23,599 nt of DNA, taken from the NCBI GenBank assembly GCA_900320765.1, contig ONTN01000003.1, forward strand, positions 1 through 23,599, given 5' to 3'. Made by a program: the position numbers and the translations under genes. Below, in pieces: positions 7,125 to 14,643 of the stretch (its first letter is position 1; the number at the start of each line of letters is the position of its first letter). Source of the stretch: an uncultured Eubacteriales bacterium (GTDB lineage Bacteria; Bacillota; Clostridia; Oscillospirales; Oscillospiraceae). The notes under the pieces were generated by a model. The model was given only the letters and a program-made list of their open reading frames with translations, was not told the origin of the DNA and made no database searches.

Positions 7125-7979
7125 ATGATTAGGATTTACGCAGACAGCACGAACGACCTCGGCGCAGAGCTAATTGAAAAGAATAACGTAAGGATAGTTC
7201 CGCTCTATGTCAGAATGGGCGAGGAGACCGTTAAGGACGGGCCGTCGTTCGATCCGGATAAGCTTTACGCCTGGGCAGATAAGAACAAGACCACTCCGTC
7301 CACCGCCGCCTTTTCTCCAGGCGACGCTGAGGAGGCGATAAGGGAAGCGAAGGCCGCCGGCGACGATATCCTGTTTTTCGGGATATCCACCGAGATGAGC
7401 GCAGCGTGCAGCGTGTTCAAGGTCGCGGCTGAGGAAGTTGACTATTCAGACCACGTTTTCGTTGTCGATTCACGCAATCTTTCTACCGGCATCGGCCTTA
7501 TTATCCTCAAGGCGGCGAAGATAATGGAGGAGGGGAACAGGACAGCCGCCGAAGTATGGCTTGAGCTGCAGAAGATAATCCCCAAGGTCCGCGCAAGCTT
7601 CGTTGTTGATACGCTTCTCTACCTATACCGCGGCGGGCGCTGCAGCGCCGTTTCCGCCCTTGCCGCATCTGCCCTCGGAATAAAGCCCAAGATAGTTGTC
7701 GCCGACGGAAAAATGGGCGTCGGGGCAAAGTACCGCGGTAAGATCGAGGCCGTTATAAAGAAATACGTTAATGATCTTGAGCCTCAGCTCAAGCGCGCTG
7801 ACAGGGACGCCGTCTTTATTACGCACTCCGGAGTCGACGCCGCCATTTTAGAGGCTGTCAAGGCTGAGCTTACCGAGCTTAAGCATTTTGACAACATTTA
7901 CATAACCCGCGCCGGAGGAGTTATCTCGAGCCATTGCGGCCCCGGCACTCTGGGCGTACTTTTTATAGAGAATGATTAA
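7125..7979 (+). CDS. DegV family fatty-acid-binding protein
   Basis: A 284-aa soluble protein of the DegV family, which binds fatty acids and in several Bacillota hands exogenous fatty acids to the FakA kinase as FakB. The usual features are present: N-terminus IYADSTNDLG, the TTPSTAAFSPGD segment at 56-67, GISTEMSAA, VVDSRNLSTG, the LLYLYRGGR helix start and the C-terminal GPGTLGVLFI. The start ATG is preceded by CGGAGG. No fakA gene is present here, and family members often occur alone. It is 21 bases upstream of alaS, probably in the same operon. Confidence 0.9.
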   Translation: MIRIYADSTNDLGAELIEKNNVRIVPLYVRMGEETVKDGPSFDPDKLYAWADKNKTTPSTAAFSPGDAEEAIREAKAAGDDILFFGISTEMSAACSVFKVAAEEVDYSDHVFVVDSRNLSTGIGLIILKAAKIMEEGNRTAAEVWLELQKIIPKVRASFVVDTLLYLYRGGRCSAVSALAASALGIKPKIVVADGKMGVGAKYRGKIEAVIKKYVNDLEPQLKRADRDAVFITHSGVDAAILEAVKAELTELKHFDNIYITRAGGVISSHCGPGTLGVLFIEND

Positions 7980-8000
7980 TCTTTCGGAGGACTGATACCA

Positions 8001-10649
8001 ATGCAAAAGAAATACGGCTTGAATGAGCTGCGCGAGATGTTTCTTAAATTTTTCGAGACGAAGGGGCATTTGCGGCTTCCGAGCTTTTCGCTCATACCGC
8101 AGAACGATCCCTCGCTTCTCCTTATAAACTCCGGTATGGCGCCGATGAAGCCCTACTTTACCGGAGAGGTCGAGCCTCCGAGAAGGCGCGTCTGCACCTG
8201 CCAGAAGTGCATCCGCACCGGCGATATTGAGAATATCGGCAAGACCGACCGCCACGGCACTTATTTCGAGATGCTGGGCAACTTCTCGTTCGGCGATTAT
8301 TTCAAGCACGAGGCTCTTAAATGGAGCTGGGAATTCTTAACGAGCGAGGAATGGGTCGGTCTCGATCCCAATAGGCTGTATCCCTCGATCTACGTTGACG
8401 ACGACGAGGCCTTTGATGTTTGGACGAAGGAGGTCGGCGTTCCCGCCGATCACATCACCCGCCTCGGCAAGGAGGATAACTTCTGGGAGCACGGCTCCGG
8501 CCCGTGCGGCCCCTGCTCCGAGATTTACTTCGACCGCGGCGTTGAGCACGGCTGCGGCAAGCCCACCTGCGGCGTCGGCTGCGACTGCGACAGGTTTATT
8601 GAGGTTTGGAACAATGTTTTCTCCCAGTTCAATAACGACGGCGAGGGGAACTACACCGAGCTCGTTCAGAAGAACATCGACACCGGAATGGGTCTTGAGC
8701 GCCTTGCCTGCGTGGTCCAGGGCGTTAACAGCCTCTTCGACGTCGATACCGTTATGAACATCACGAACAAGGTGAGCGAGATCACCGGCGCGCGTTACGG
8801 CGAGAGCCATAAGACCGACGTTTCGCTCAGAATAATCACCGACCATATTAGAAGCGCCACCTTTATGATAGGCGACGGCGTCCTTCCCTCGAACGAGGGC
8901 AGGGGCTACGTTCTCAGAAGGCTTCTCCGCCGCGCCGCCCGCCAGGGCAAGCTCCTCGGTGTAAACGAGCCCTTCCTTTACAAGGTCTGCGATATGGTCA
9001 TCCACGAGAACGCAACGGCTTATCCCGACCTGAAGGAGAAGGAGGATTACGTTATCCGCGTTATCAAGGTCGAGGAGGAGAGCTTTGCCAAGACGATCGA
9101 CACCGGAATGAGGCTTCTTCAGGACGTGATCGCCGCCCATAAGGAGAAGGGCGAGACCGTTATAACCGGCGAGGAGACCTTCAAGCTTTACGATACCTTC
9201 GGCTTCCCGCTTGATCTTACCGAGGATATCCTTGCCGACGCGGGAATGACCGCCGACGAGGCCGGCTTTAAGGCTCTTATGGAGGAGCAGCGCAAGAGGG
9301 CGAGAGAGGCGCGCGGCGATATGTCGAACGCGTGGCAGGGCCTTGATCTCGGCCTTGACAATAAGCCCACCGAGTTTTTGGGCTACAATGACAGCGAATG
9401 CGAGGCAAAGGTGCTCGCCATCGTCTCCGAAAACGAGCTCCAGGAGGAGATAATCGCCGGAGCTCCCGCGATATTCGTCCTCGACAGAACGGTTATGTAC
9501 GCCGAAATGGGCGGCCAGGTCGCCGATCACGGAACGATTGCTTGCGGCGACTCCGTCTTCGAGGTTACCGACGTAAAGAAGGACAAGGGCGGCAAGTACC
9601 TGCACCACGGCGTCGTCAAGTCCGGCGACTTCAAGGTCGGCGATACCGTGACGGCGGCTTACGATAAACCCCGCCGCGCCGCCATTATGCGCGCCCACAG
9701 CGCGACCCACCTTCTTAATGCGGCGCTCCGCAGCGTTTTGGGCGACCATGTCCATCAGGCGGGCTCTCTCGTTGAGCCCGACAGGCTCCGCTTTGACTTT
9801 ACCCATTTCTCCGCCCTCACTCACGAGGAGGTAATGAAGGTTGCGAAGATCGTTGCTACCGAGATACTCTCCGGCGACTCCGTTACCGTGCAGGAGCTTC
9901 CGATCGCCGAGGCAAAGAAGCTCGGCGCTCAGGCTATGTTCGGCGAGAAGTACGGCGATATCGTAAGAGTGGTCACGATGGGCGACAGCTTCTCCATCGA
10001 ATTCTGCGGCGGCACGCACGTTGACAACGTGGCGAAGATCGGCCCCTTCAGGATAGTAAGCGAGTCCTCTATCGCCTCCGGCGTTCGCCGTATCGAGGCT
10101 GTAACCGGCTTTGAGGTTTATTCTGCGCTTGAGAACGCAATGAACACCCTCGCTTCCGCGGCTGACGCTCTTAAGACAAGCCCGGCAGAGCTTATTGAGC
10201 GCGTCAAGAGCAATATTGAAGATATCAAGAAGCTCACCAAAACCGTCGAGGGTCTCAAGGACAAGCTCCGTTCCGGCGAGATAGCCGACTTTATGGCTTC
10301 CGCCAAGACCGTAGGCAGCCTTAAGGTGCTTACGTTCTCCCGCGCGGGAGCGAGCGCGGACGAGCTGCGCAAGATGGGCGACGATATTAAGAGCCGCGAC
10401 GATAACATCGTTGCAGTTATTGCCGGCACAGAGGATGATAAGTTAACCTTCCAAGCCGTCTGCGGCAAGAACGCTGTCGCCGCCGGAGTTAAGGCCGGGG
10501 ACATAATCCGCCAGGTAACCGCGATCTGCGGCGGCAAGGGCGGCGGAAGACCGGACAGCGCTATGGGCGGCGGAAAAGACGTCCTTATGCTCGATAACGC
10601 CCTCGCCATGGTGGATAACTTTGTGGCGCTAAAGCTTGGAATTAACTGA
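8001..10649 (+). CDS. alaS: Alanine--tRNA ligase
   Basis: A full-length 882-aa class II synthetase that charges tRNA-Ala. The N-terminal catalytic domain begins LREMFLKFFETKGH and includes LINSGMAPMKPYF. The editing domain has the zinc-type HSATH (His566, His570) and CGGTH (Cys669, His673) motifs. A C-terminal oligomerisation region of coiled-coil and Gly-rich sequence ends with GGKGGGRPDSAMGGG, as in other AlaRS. CGGAGG precedes the ATG. There is no room for a T-box leader directly upstream, so it is probably expressed from the degV promoter. GAG- and AAG-rich codon use produces long but meaningless antisense frames. Confidence 0.98.
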   Translation: MQKKYGLNELREMFLKFFETKGHLRLPSFSLIPQNDPSLLLINSGMAPMKPYFTGEVEPPRRRVCTCQKCIRTGDIENIGKTDRHGTYFEMLGNFSFGDYFKHEALKWSWEFLTSEEWVGLDPNRLYPSIYVDDDEAFDVWTKEVGVPADHITRLGKEDNFWEHGSGPCGPCSEIYFDRGVEHGCGKPTCGVGCDCDRFIEVWNNVFSQFNNDGEGNYTELVQKNIDTGMGLERLACVVQGVNSLFDVDTVMNITNKVSEITGARYGESHKTDVSLRIITDHIRSATFMIGDGVLPSNEGRGYVLRRLLRRAARQGKLLGVNEPFLYKVCDMVIHENATAYPDLKEKEDYVIRVIKVEEESFAKTIDTGMRLLQDVIAAHKEKGETVITGEETFKLYDTFGFPLDLTEDILADAGMTADEAGFKALMEEQRKRAREARGDMSNAWQGLDLGLDNKPTEFLGYNDSECEAKVLAIVSENELQEEIIAGAPAIFVLDRTVMYAEMGGQVADHGTIACGDSVFEVTDVKKDKGGKYLHHGVVKSGDFKVGDTVTAAYDKPRRAAIMRAHSATHLLNAALRSVLGDHVHQAGSLVEPDRLRFDFTHFSALTHEEVMKVAKIVATEILSGDSVTVQELPIAEAKKLGAQAMFGEKYGDIVRVVTMGDSFSIEFCGGTHVDNVAKIGPFRIVSESSIASGVRRIEAVTGFEVYSALENAMNTLASAADALKTSPAELIERVKSNIEDIKKLTKTVEGLKDKLRSGEIADFMASAKTVGSLKVLTFSRAGASADELRKMGDDIKSRDDNIVAVIAGTEDDKLTFQAVCGKNAVAAGVKAGDIIRQVTAICGGKGGGRPDSAMGGGKDVLMLDNALAMVDNFVALKLGIN

Positions 10650-10661
10650 GGAGGAGAAGAG

Positions 10662-11009
10662 ATGTTTGACCCTAACTGCATTTTCTGCAATATAGTCGAG
10701 GGCGAGATCCCCTCAACAAAGGTCTATGAGGACGATATCTGCCTCGCTTTCAGAGATATCAATCCGCTTGCCCCGACGCACGTTCTCGTCATTCCGAAAA
10801 CTCACATCGAGTCCTGCGCAGAGCTTACCGAGGAGCACGAGGCTCTTATCGGACATATCTTCACCGTGATAGCGAAGATAGCGCGCGACCTCGGCCTTGA
10901 TAACGGCTTCCGCGTCGTATCGAACGCCGGACTGGAGGCGGGACAGACCGTGCCGCATCTCCATTTCCACATTTTAGCAGGCCGCCCTATGAGCGCGAAA
11001 ATGGTATAA
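10662..11009 (+). CDS. HIT family (histidine triad) nucleotide hydrolase-like protein
   Basis: A 115-aa protein of the HINT branch of the histidine-triad superfamily, usually a purine nucleotide phosphoramidase acting on AMP conjugates. The triad HLHFHI has His99, His101 and His103. The N-terminal CIFCNIV supplies the Cys pair seen in many family members. GAGGAGGAGAAG lies before the ATG, 12 bases after alaS. A terminator follows. The physiological substrate is unknown. Confidence 0.93.
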   Translation: MFDPNCIFCNIVEGEIPSTKVYEDDICLAFRDINPLAPTHVLVIPKTHIESCAELTEEHEALIGHIFTVIAKIARDLGLDNGFRVVSNAGLEAGQTVPHLHFHILAGRPMSAKMV

Positions 11010-11017
11010 AACAGTAA

Positions 11018-11046
11018 CGCCGGAGGTTTTCCTCCGGCGCTTTTTT
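11018..11046 (+). terminator. Strong intrinsic terminator after the hit gene
   Basis: Perfect 9-bp arms CGCCGGAGG (11018-11026) and CCTCCGGCG (11031-11039), with loop TTTT, are followed by T6 at 11041-11046. It lies between convergent genes and abuts the stop codon of the minus-strand coat gene. On the minus strand it lacks an immediate T run, so it is mainly a plus-strand terminator. Confidence 0.92.
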
Positions 11047-11302
11047 AGAACGTGCTTGCTGTCTGTGAGAACTTCTGCTTTACCTCGTTAAGCTTAGTCT
11101 GAGGCGCAGCGTCGGTGGGGTACCAGCCCTTTGCGGTCATTGCCTTGTATATTCCGTCCTGCATCGTAAGGGCGTCGTTCAAGGCGGTCGTGAATGAGGA
11201 GTGTACGTTGGGCGTGGGTGACTCTATAGCACCGTGAAGGTAGAGATCGCAAACGCCCTTCGTTGTCAAAAGAATGTTTTCCATAATGCACTTGTCGTCC
11301 AT
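11045..11302 (-). CDS. Spore coat protein, CotF family
   Basis: An 85-aa protein resembling the CotF-type spore coat family of Bacillota. Typical segments are ILLTTKGVCDLYLHGAIES (about 9-27), FTTALNDALTMQDGIYKAM (about 37-55) and KGWYPTDAAPQ (about 58-68). It would be made in the mother cell during sporulation and placed on the spore surface; its exact role is unknown. AAGGAGGC precedes the ATG. It is 12 bases downstream of a second small coat-like gene, so the two form a pair. The stop touches the convergent hit terminator. Confidence 0.85.
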   Translation of the reverse strand: MDDKCIMENILLTTKGVCDLYLHGAIESPTPNVHSSFTTALNDALTMQDGIYKAMTAKGWYPTDAAPQTKLNEVKQKFSQTASTF

Positions 11303-11314
11303 TTTTCTGCCTCC

Positions 11315-11488
11315 TTAAACGAGTGAGAAGAAGCTGCCGAAGGCGGCCTCGTTCTTTTTTACGAGCTCCTGGCACTTTGCCTTGAGCTGCGGGTCGGTAA
11401 GCTGGCTGATGGCGGTCTGCGCCTGGGTTCTGAGGAATTCGGTGTGACCGAGAGCGTCCTCAACGTACATAATTTCTTTTTCAGTCAT
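11315..11488 (-). CDS. Short spore coat-like protein (CotF-related, 57 aa)
   Basis: A 57-aa frame, ATG at 11488, TAA at 11315. The protein begins MTEKEIMYVEDALGHTEF and ends GSFFSLV; it is mostly two predicted helices. I recognise it as the short coat-like protein often found next to CotF genes in Clostridia. The ribosome site GAGGTGA lies seven bases before the ATG (minus-strand sense) and falls inside an inverted repeat. It sits between ribF and the 85-aa coat gene. Its codon use matches its neighbours. It is easy to miss because it is under 60 codons. Confidence 0.8.
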   Translation of the reverse strand: MTEKEIMYVEDALGHTEFLRTQAQTAISQLTDPQLKAKCQELVKKNEAAFGSFFSLV

Positions 11489-11494
11489 TAAAAA

Positions 11495-11524
11495 TCACCT
11501 CACGGTTAGTATGCCATGAGGTGA
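11495..11524 (-). promoter_or_regulatory. Inverted repeat covering the coat gene ribosome binding site
   Basis: On the minus strand, TCACCTCA (11524-11517) and TGAGGTGA (11502-11495) can pair over 8 bp with a 14-base loop. The second arm is the Shine-Dalgarno sequence of the 57-aa coat gene and is followed by TTTTTA. The loop side contains CATACTAA, which resembles a sigma-E/sigma-K -10 element. It could be a weak ribF terminator, a translation block for read-through RNA, or both. Confidence 0.5.
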
Positions 11525-11529
11525 CTTGT

Positions 11530-12399
11530 TTATTCAAAATACTTTTGAGCGGCGGCGCCGTCAAGCTCGATCTGCGCCCGAAGCTCACTTATATCGGAAA
11601 ACCTTCGCTCTCCGCGCAGAAATTTCAAAAATTCAACTTTTATTTCCCGCCCGTACAGGTCGGCGTCAAAGTCAAAAAGATGCGTTTCTATCGAAACTCT
11701 GCCGCTGTCTGAAACCGTCGGCCTGACGCCGACGTTCGTAATTCCGCAAAATGCTTCGCCGCTATCGAGAACTGTCCTCGAGGCGTACACTCCGCGGGCG
11801 GGGAGGAGCTTTCCCATCGGCGGCGTGAGGTTTACGGTAGGAGCGCCTAAAGCGTGACCTATCCTGCGCCCATGGGCGACGCGGCCCGAGATCGAAAACG
11901 GGTGCCCCAAATATTCAGCGGCCTTCTCTAAATCGCCTTGAGCGATAAGCTCCCTTATGCGTGTGGATGTGACGGCCTCGCCGCAGAGCTCAACTTTTCC
12001 GATGATCTCCGACCCGAGCCCGAGAGCGGCGCACTCAGATTTGAGCTTTTCAGAGTCGCCCTCACCCATATAGCCAAAGCGGAAATCGTATCCCGCAACG
12101 AGACAGACGGCGCCGTACTTCTCACGAAGCATCAGAATAAAGTCATTCCAACGCATTTTCCGCAGTTCTTCGTCGAAGTGGAGGAGGATGATATCATCTA
12201 TCCCGTATTGCTCGTGAATGATGGCGGCGCGCTCGGCGGGGGATGTGATGAGCTCGACGCTTTTCATCGGCGGAATATCGAAGGTCATAACGGAGGGGAG
12301 AACTCCGAGCTCTTCGGCAAGCTCAGCCGCCCTTTTAAGCAATGCCCCGTGCCCGATATGTACTCCGTCAAAAAAACCGAGTGCTATTACGCGCTTCAT
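11530..12399 (-). CDS. ribF: Bifunctional riboflavin kinase / FAD synthetase
   Basis: Converts riboflavin to FMN and then FAD. The 289-aa protein has an N-terminal nucleotidyltransferase (FAD synthetase) domain with GFFDGVHIGH (8-17), GYDFRFG (103-109) and STRIRE (145-150). A C-terminal riboflavin kinase domain begins SGRVAHG (171-177) and has GAPTVN (185-190) and the catalytic Glu in ETH (238-240). The frame is open further upstream, but ATG 12399 (MKRVIALGFF) is the family start; it overlaps the truB stop as ATGA and has GAGGT about 10 bases ahead. It is the last metabolic gene of the nusA-infB operon, as in many Bacillota. Confidence 0.95.
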   Translation of the reverse strand: MKRVIALGFFDGVHIGHGALLKRAAELAEELGVLPSVMTFDIPPMKSVELITSPAERAAIIHEQYGIDDIILLHFDEELRKMRWNDFILMLREKYGAVCLVAGYDFRFGYMGEGDSEKLKSECAALGLGSEIIGKVELCGEAVTSTRIRELIAQGDLEKAAEYLGHPFSISGRVAHGRRIGHALGAPTVNLTPPMGKLLPARGVYASRTVLDSGEAFCGITNVGVRPTVSDSGRVSIETHLFDFDADLYGREIKVEFLKFLRGERRFSDISELRAQIELDGAAAQKYFE

Positions 12400-13271
12400 A
12401 TACTCTGTACCTCGAAAAAGCTTTTGATCGTTTTCATCGACCCATCCCGGCACTCGCCGAACAGGATAAATTCTCCGCTCTCTGAGTAAACCCGGTATCT
12501 CCCGTCGGCGCAGGGGGCGCGAAACTCGTTTCCGTTCAGCGCGAGGGCGAGAGCCCGTCCGCCGATCGAAACTGCGGGATAAGCGGCAAATACGCTGTCG
12601 GTCGGGGAGACGCAGGCGCGGCGCTCATCCTCGGAAGCGTTTATCAGCATTGAGAGGGGAACGGCCTTATCTATTGAGAAGCCCGCGGCGACAGTCCGGC
12701 GCAGGCTCGACATACAGGCTCCGCAGCCGAGAAAAACGCCGATATCGTTTATAAGCGTGCGGATATACGTGCCCTTTGAGCAGGTAACGGTAATAAGAAA
12801 GTCACCGCATTCGCAGCCTGCAAGCTCGATAGACCGGATCGTGATCCTTCTCGGAGCTCTCTCAATCTCCTGTCCCTTGCGGGCAAGCTCGTAAAGCTTC
12901 TTCCCACCGATCTTAACGGCGGAGTACATCGGGGGTATCTGCTCAAGCTCTCCCAAAAAGCAGGGAAGGACGGCGTTGATATCATCGGTCGTTACCGAAT
13001 TCTCACGCTCGGAAAGAACTCGCCCGGTTATATCCTGAGTGTCGGTGACGATGCCGAGCCTCATTCCGGCAACATAAGTTTTATCCGAGTTTTCGGAAAA
13101 CTGAGCCGCCCTTGTCGCACGCCCGAGAAAAACGGGGAGAACGCCCGTTGCCATCGGATCAAGCGTGCCCCCATGTCCTATCCGCTTTTCACGGAAGAGG
13201 CCGCGCAGCTTCGCGCATACGTCCTGGCTCGTCCAGCCCTCCGGCTTGTCGATTATAATCACGCCGTTCAC
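12396..13271 (-). CDS. truB: tRNA pseudouridine(55) synthase
   Basis: Makes pseudouridine at position 55 of the T-loop in most tRNAs. The 291-aa protein starts at GTG 13271 (VNGVIIIDKPEGW). The catalytic block IGHGGTLDPMATGVL contains the nucleophile Asp38, and later motifs such as GELEQIPPMYSAVKIGGKKLYELAR fit the family. The start is chosen because GAGGAG sits eight bases upstream and because the GTG overlaps the nrnA stop (GTGA). The longer open frame upstream is the antisense-like shift of nrnA and is Arg-rich. It overlaps ribF by four bases. Confidence 0.96.
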   Translation of the reverse strand: MNGVIIIDKPEGWTSQDVCAKLRGLFREKRIGHGGTLDPMATGVLPVFLGRATRAAQFSENSDKTYVAGMRLGIVTDTQDITGRVLSERENSVTTDDINAVLPCFLGELEQIPPMYSAVKIGGKKLYELARKGQEIERAPRRITIRSIELAGCECGDFLITVTCSKGTYIRTLINDIGVFLGCGACMSSLRRTVAAGFSIDKAVPLSMLINASEDERRACVSPTDSVFAAYPAVSIGGRALALALNGNEFRAPCADGRYRVYSESGEFILFGECRDGSMKTIKSFFEVQSI

Positions 13272-14218
13272 GGCATTTTCTCCTCGATAGCCGCACGAAT
13301 GACCTCGGCGGCCTCCTCGGGCGGAAGATCTATCTCGCAGCCGGAGGCCATCGCGTGACCGCCGCCGCCGAATTTGGCGCATACCTCGGAAACGTTGACC
13401 TCACCGGTGGAGCGGAGGGATATCTTGGAAAAGCCCTTGTCGTTTTCCTTTACCATTGCGGCAACGAGAGTGCCGGCGACCTTGCCTGGCAGGGAGGCGA
13501 GATCCTCCATATCGTCGTCGCCCGCGCCGGAGGCCTCAACCATCTTGCGGGTAATAACAGCCATAGTGATCTTTCCGGCAGAATAGCTGCGCAGGGAGGA
13601 CATAATGGCGCCCTCAAGGGCAATGCGAGCCCGTGAGAAGGTGCGGAAAAAGAGCTGGTTGAGCTTCGCAACGTCAGCGTTAAGCTCGCAGAGCTCGGCT
13701 GCTGCGCGGAAGGAGGCGGCGTTAGTATTTCCGTACTGGAAGCAGCCGGTATCCGTAGACAGAGCAATATACAGAAGATCGGCCTCCTCCTTTGTGACGG
13801 AGCCGCAGAGCTCCTTAATAACCTTGAGGATGATTTCGCCGCAGGCTGAGGCTGTGGAGTCGAGCAGGAGATTATTCGCGAAGCGTGAATTGGACTCGTG
13901 ATGGTCGATAGCGAGATCGACGTTAAGCTGCAGCCTGTCGCCGAGCATATTCGAGCTTGCCACGTCGACCGTAACGATGTATTCATTCGTTATCTGAAAG
14001 CCTCTGCGTGTGTAAAACCTCTCAATAAAGGGCACGAACTTCTCTGTGGCTCCGCCGTTGCGCAAAAGATAGGCCCGCTTTCCGGCTCTCCTGAGAGCGG
14101 AGCAAAGCGCCGCGCCGCAGCCGAGAGTGTCGCCGTCCGGCCTCTTGTGCGTGAGTATTACGAAGTTGTTGTTTAGTGACAGCAGGTTTGCCGCCTCTTT
14201 AACGGTGAGCTCATTCAT
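13268..14218 (-). CDS. nrnA: DHH/DHHA1 phosphoesterase, NrnA-like (oligoribonuclease / pAp phosphatase)
   Basis: A 316-aa cytoplasmic enzyme of the NrnA type, which degrades short oligoribonucleotides and in some species dephosphorylates 3'-phosphoadenosine 5'-phosphate. Metal-binding motifs are visible: HKRPDGDTLG with Asp28 and Asp30, VDVASS (84-89), IDHHES (104-109, the DHH signature) and STDTGCFQYG. The C-terminal DHHA1 motif GGGGHAMASG is at 284-293. The start overlaps the rbfA stop by eight bases; GAGGAAGAGAG inside rbfA serves as the ribosome site. Its position between rbfA and truB is the standard Bacillota arrangement. Confidence 0.94.
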   Translation of the reverse strand: MNELTVKEAANLLSLNNNFVILTHKRPDGDTLGCGAALCSALRRAGKRAYLLRNGGATEKFVPFIERFYTRRGFQITNEYIVTVDVASSNMLGDRLQLNVDLAIDHHESNSRFANNLLLDSTASACGEIILKVIKELCGSVTKEEADLLYIALSTDTGCFQYGNTNAASFRAAAELCELNADVAKLNQLFFRTFSRARIALEGAIMSSLRSYSAGKITMAVITRKMVEASGAGDDDMEDLASLPGKVAGTLVAAMVKENDKGFSKISLRSTGEVNVSEVCAKFGGGGHAMASGCEIDLPPEEAAEVIRAAIEEKMP

Positions 14219-14585
14219 CGCTCTCTTCCTCGCTTTCGTCGCTCGAGACGTGAAGCTCGTTTAAAAGACTTGAGATATGTGCCCCATACTCGATGGACTT
14301 GTCCATAACGAAGGTGAGCTCGGGTACGTTGCGAAGCTTTACCCGCTGCCCCAGCTCGCGGCGAAGCCAGCCGGAGGCGGACTTGAGCCCGCGGATAAAG
14401 TCCTTTTCGCTCTCAAGCCCCATAACGGAAACGTAGACCTTGCAGTATTTTAGGTCGCTCGTAGTTTCCGTGCGTGTGACGGTGACGAGACCCTGATGTA
14501 TCCTCGGATCCTTGACCTCGCCTAAAAGGCGGGAGAGGGAGAGCCTGATATCCTCGTTAATCCTGTTAAGCTTATTTGATGGCAT
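14211..14585 (-). CDS. rbfA: 30S ribosome-binding factor A
   Basis: A 124-aa single KH-like domain protein that binds the 30S subunit during 16S rRNA maturation. It begins NKLNRINEDIRLSLSRLL and has the conserved KDPRI and KVYVSVMG segments, and a C-terminal FVMDKSIEYGAHISSLL. The Asp/Ser/Glu-rich tail is unstructured. TGAGGT precedes the ATG. It is separated from infB by a terminator-like hairpin. The last eight bases overlap nrnA. Confidence 0.95.
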   Translation of the reverse strand: MPSNKLNRINEDIRLSLSRLLGEVKDPRIHQGLVTVTRTETTSDLKYCKVYVSVMGLESEKDFIRGLKSASGWLRRELGQRVKLRNVPELTFVMDKSIEYGAHISSLLNELHVSSDESEEESDE

Positions 14586-14600
14586 ATTTTTTACCTCATA

Positions 14601-14634
14601 TTAAAATAACCGGGCGGGCCCTCAGTCCCGCCCG
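14601..14634 (-). terminator. Terminator-like hairpin between infB and rbfA
   Basis: On the minus strand, CGGGCGGG (14634-14627) pairs with CCCGCCCG (14618-14611) around an 8-base loop, followed by GTTATTTTAAT. The stem is very GC-rich but the T tract is interrupted, so it may be a partial terminator or attenuator that lowers rbfA-ribF expression relative to infB. It could also stabilise the infB 3' end. Confidence 0.6.
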
Positions 14635-14643
14635 AGCATTAAT

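Noticed and set aside
7980..8000. T-box leader for alaS
   Set aside because: Only 21 bases separate degV and alaS, with a ribosome site and no T-box sequence or terminator.
8337..10019. 560-codon open frame antisense to alaS
   Set aside because: It is a mirror of the strongly biased codons of alaS (third-position C/G), has low-complexity Ala/Gly/Val/Leu content and no ribosome site or family motif.
13272..13382. Longer N-terminus for truB (37 extra codons)
   Set aside because: The added part is Arg-rich and overlaps nrnA out of frame; the GTG at 13271 has a well-spaced ribosome site and matches the family start.
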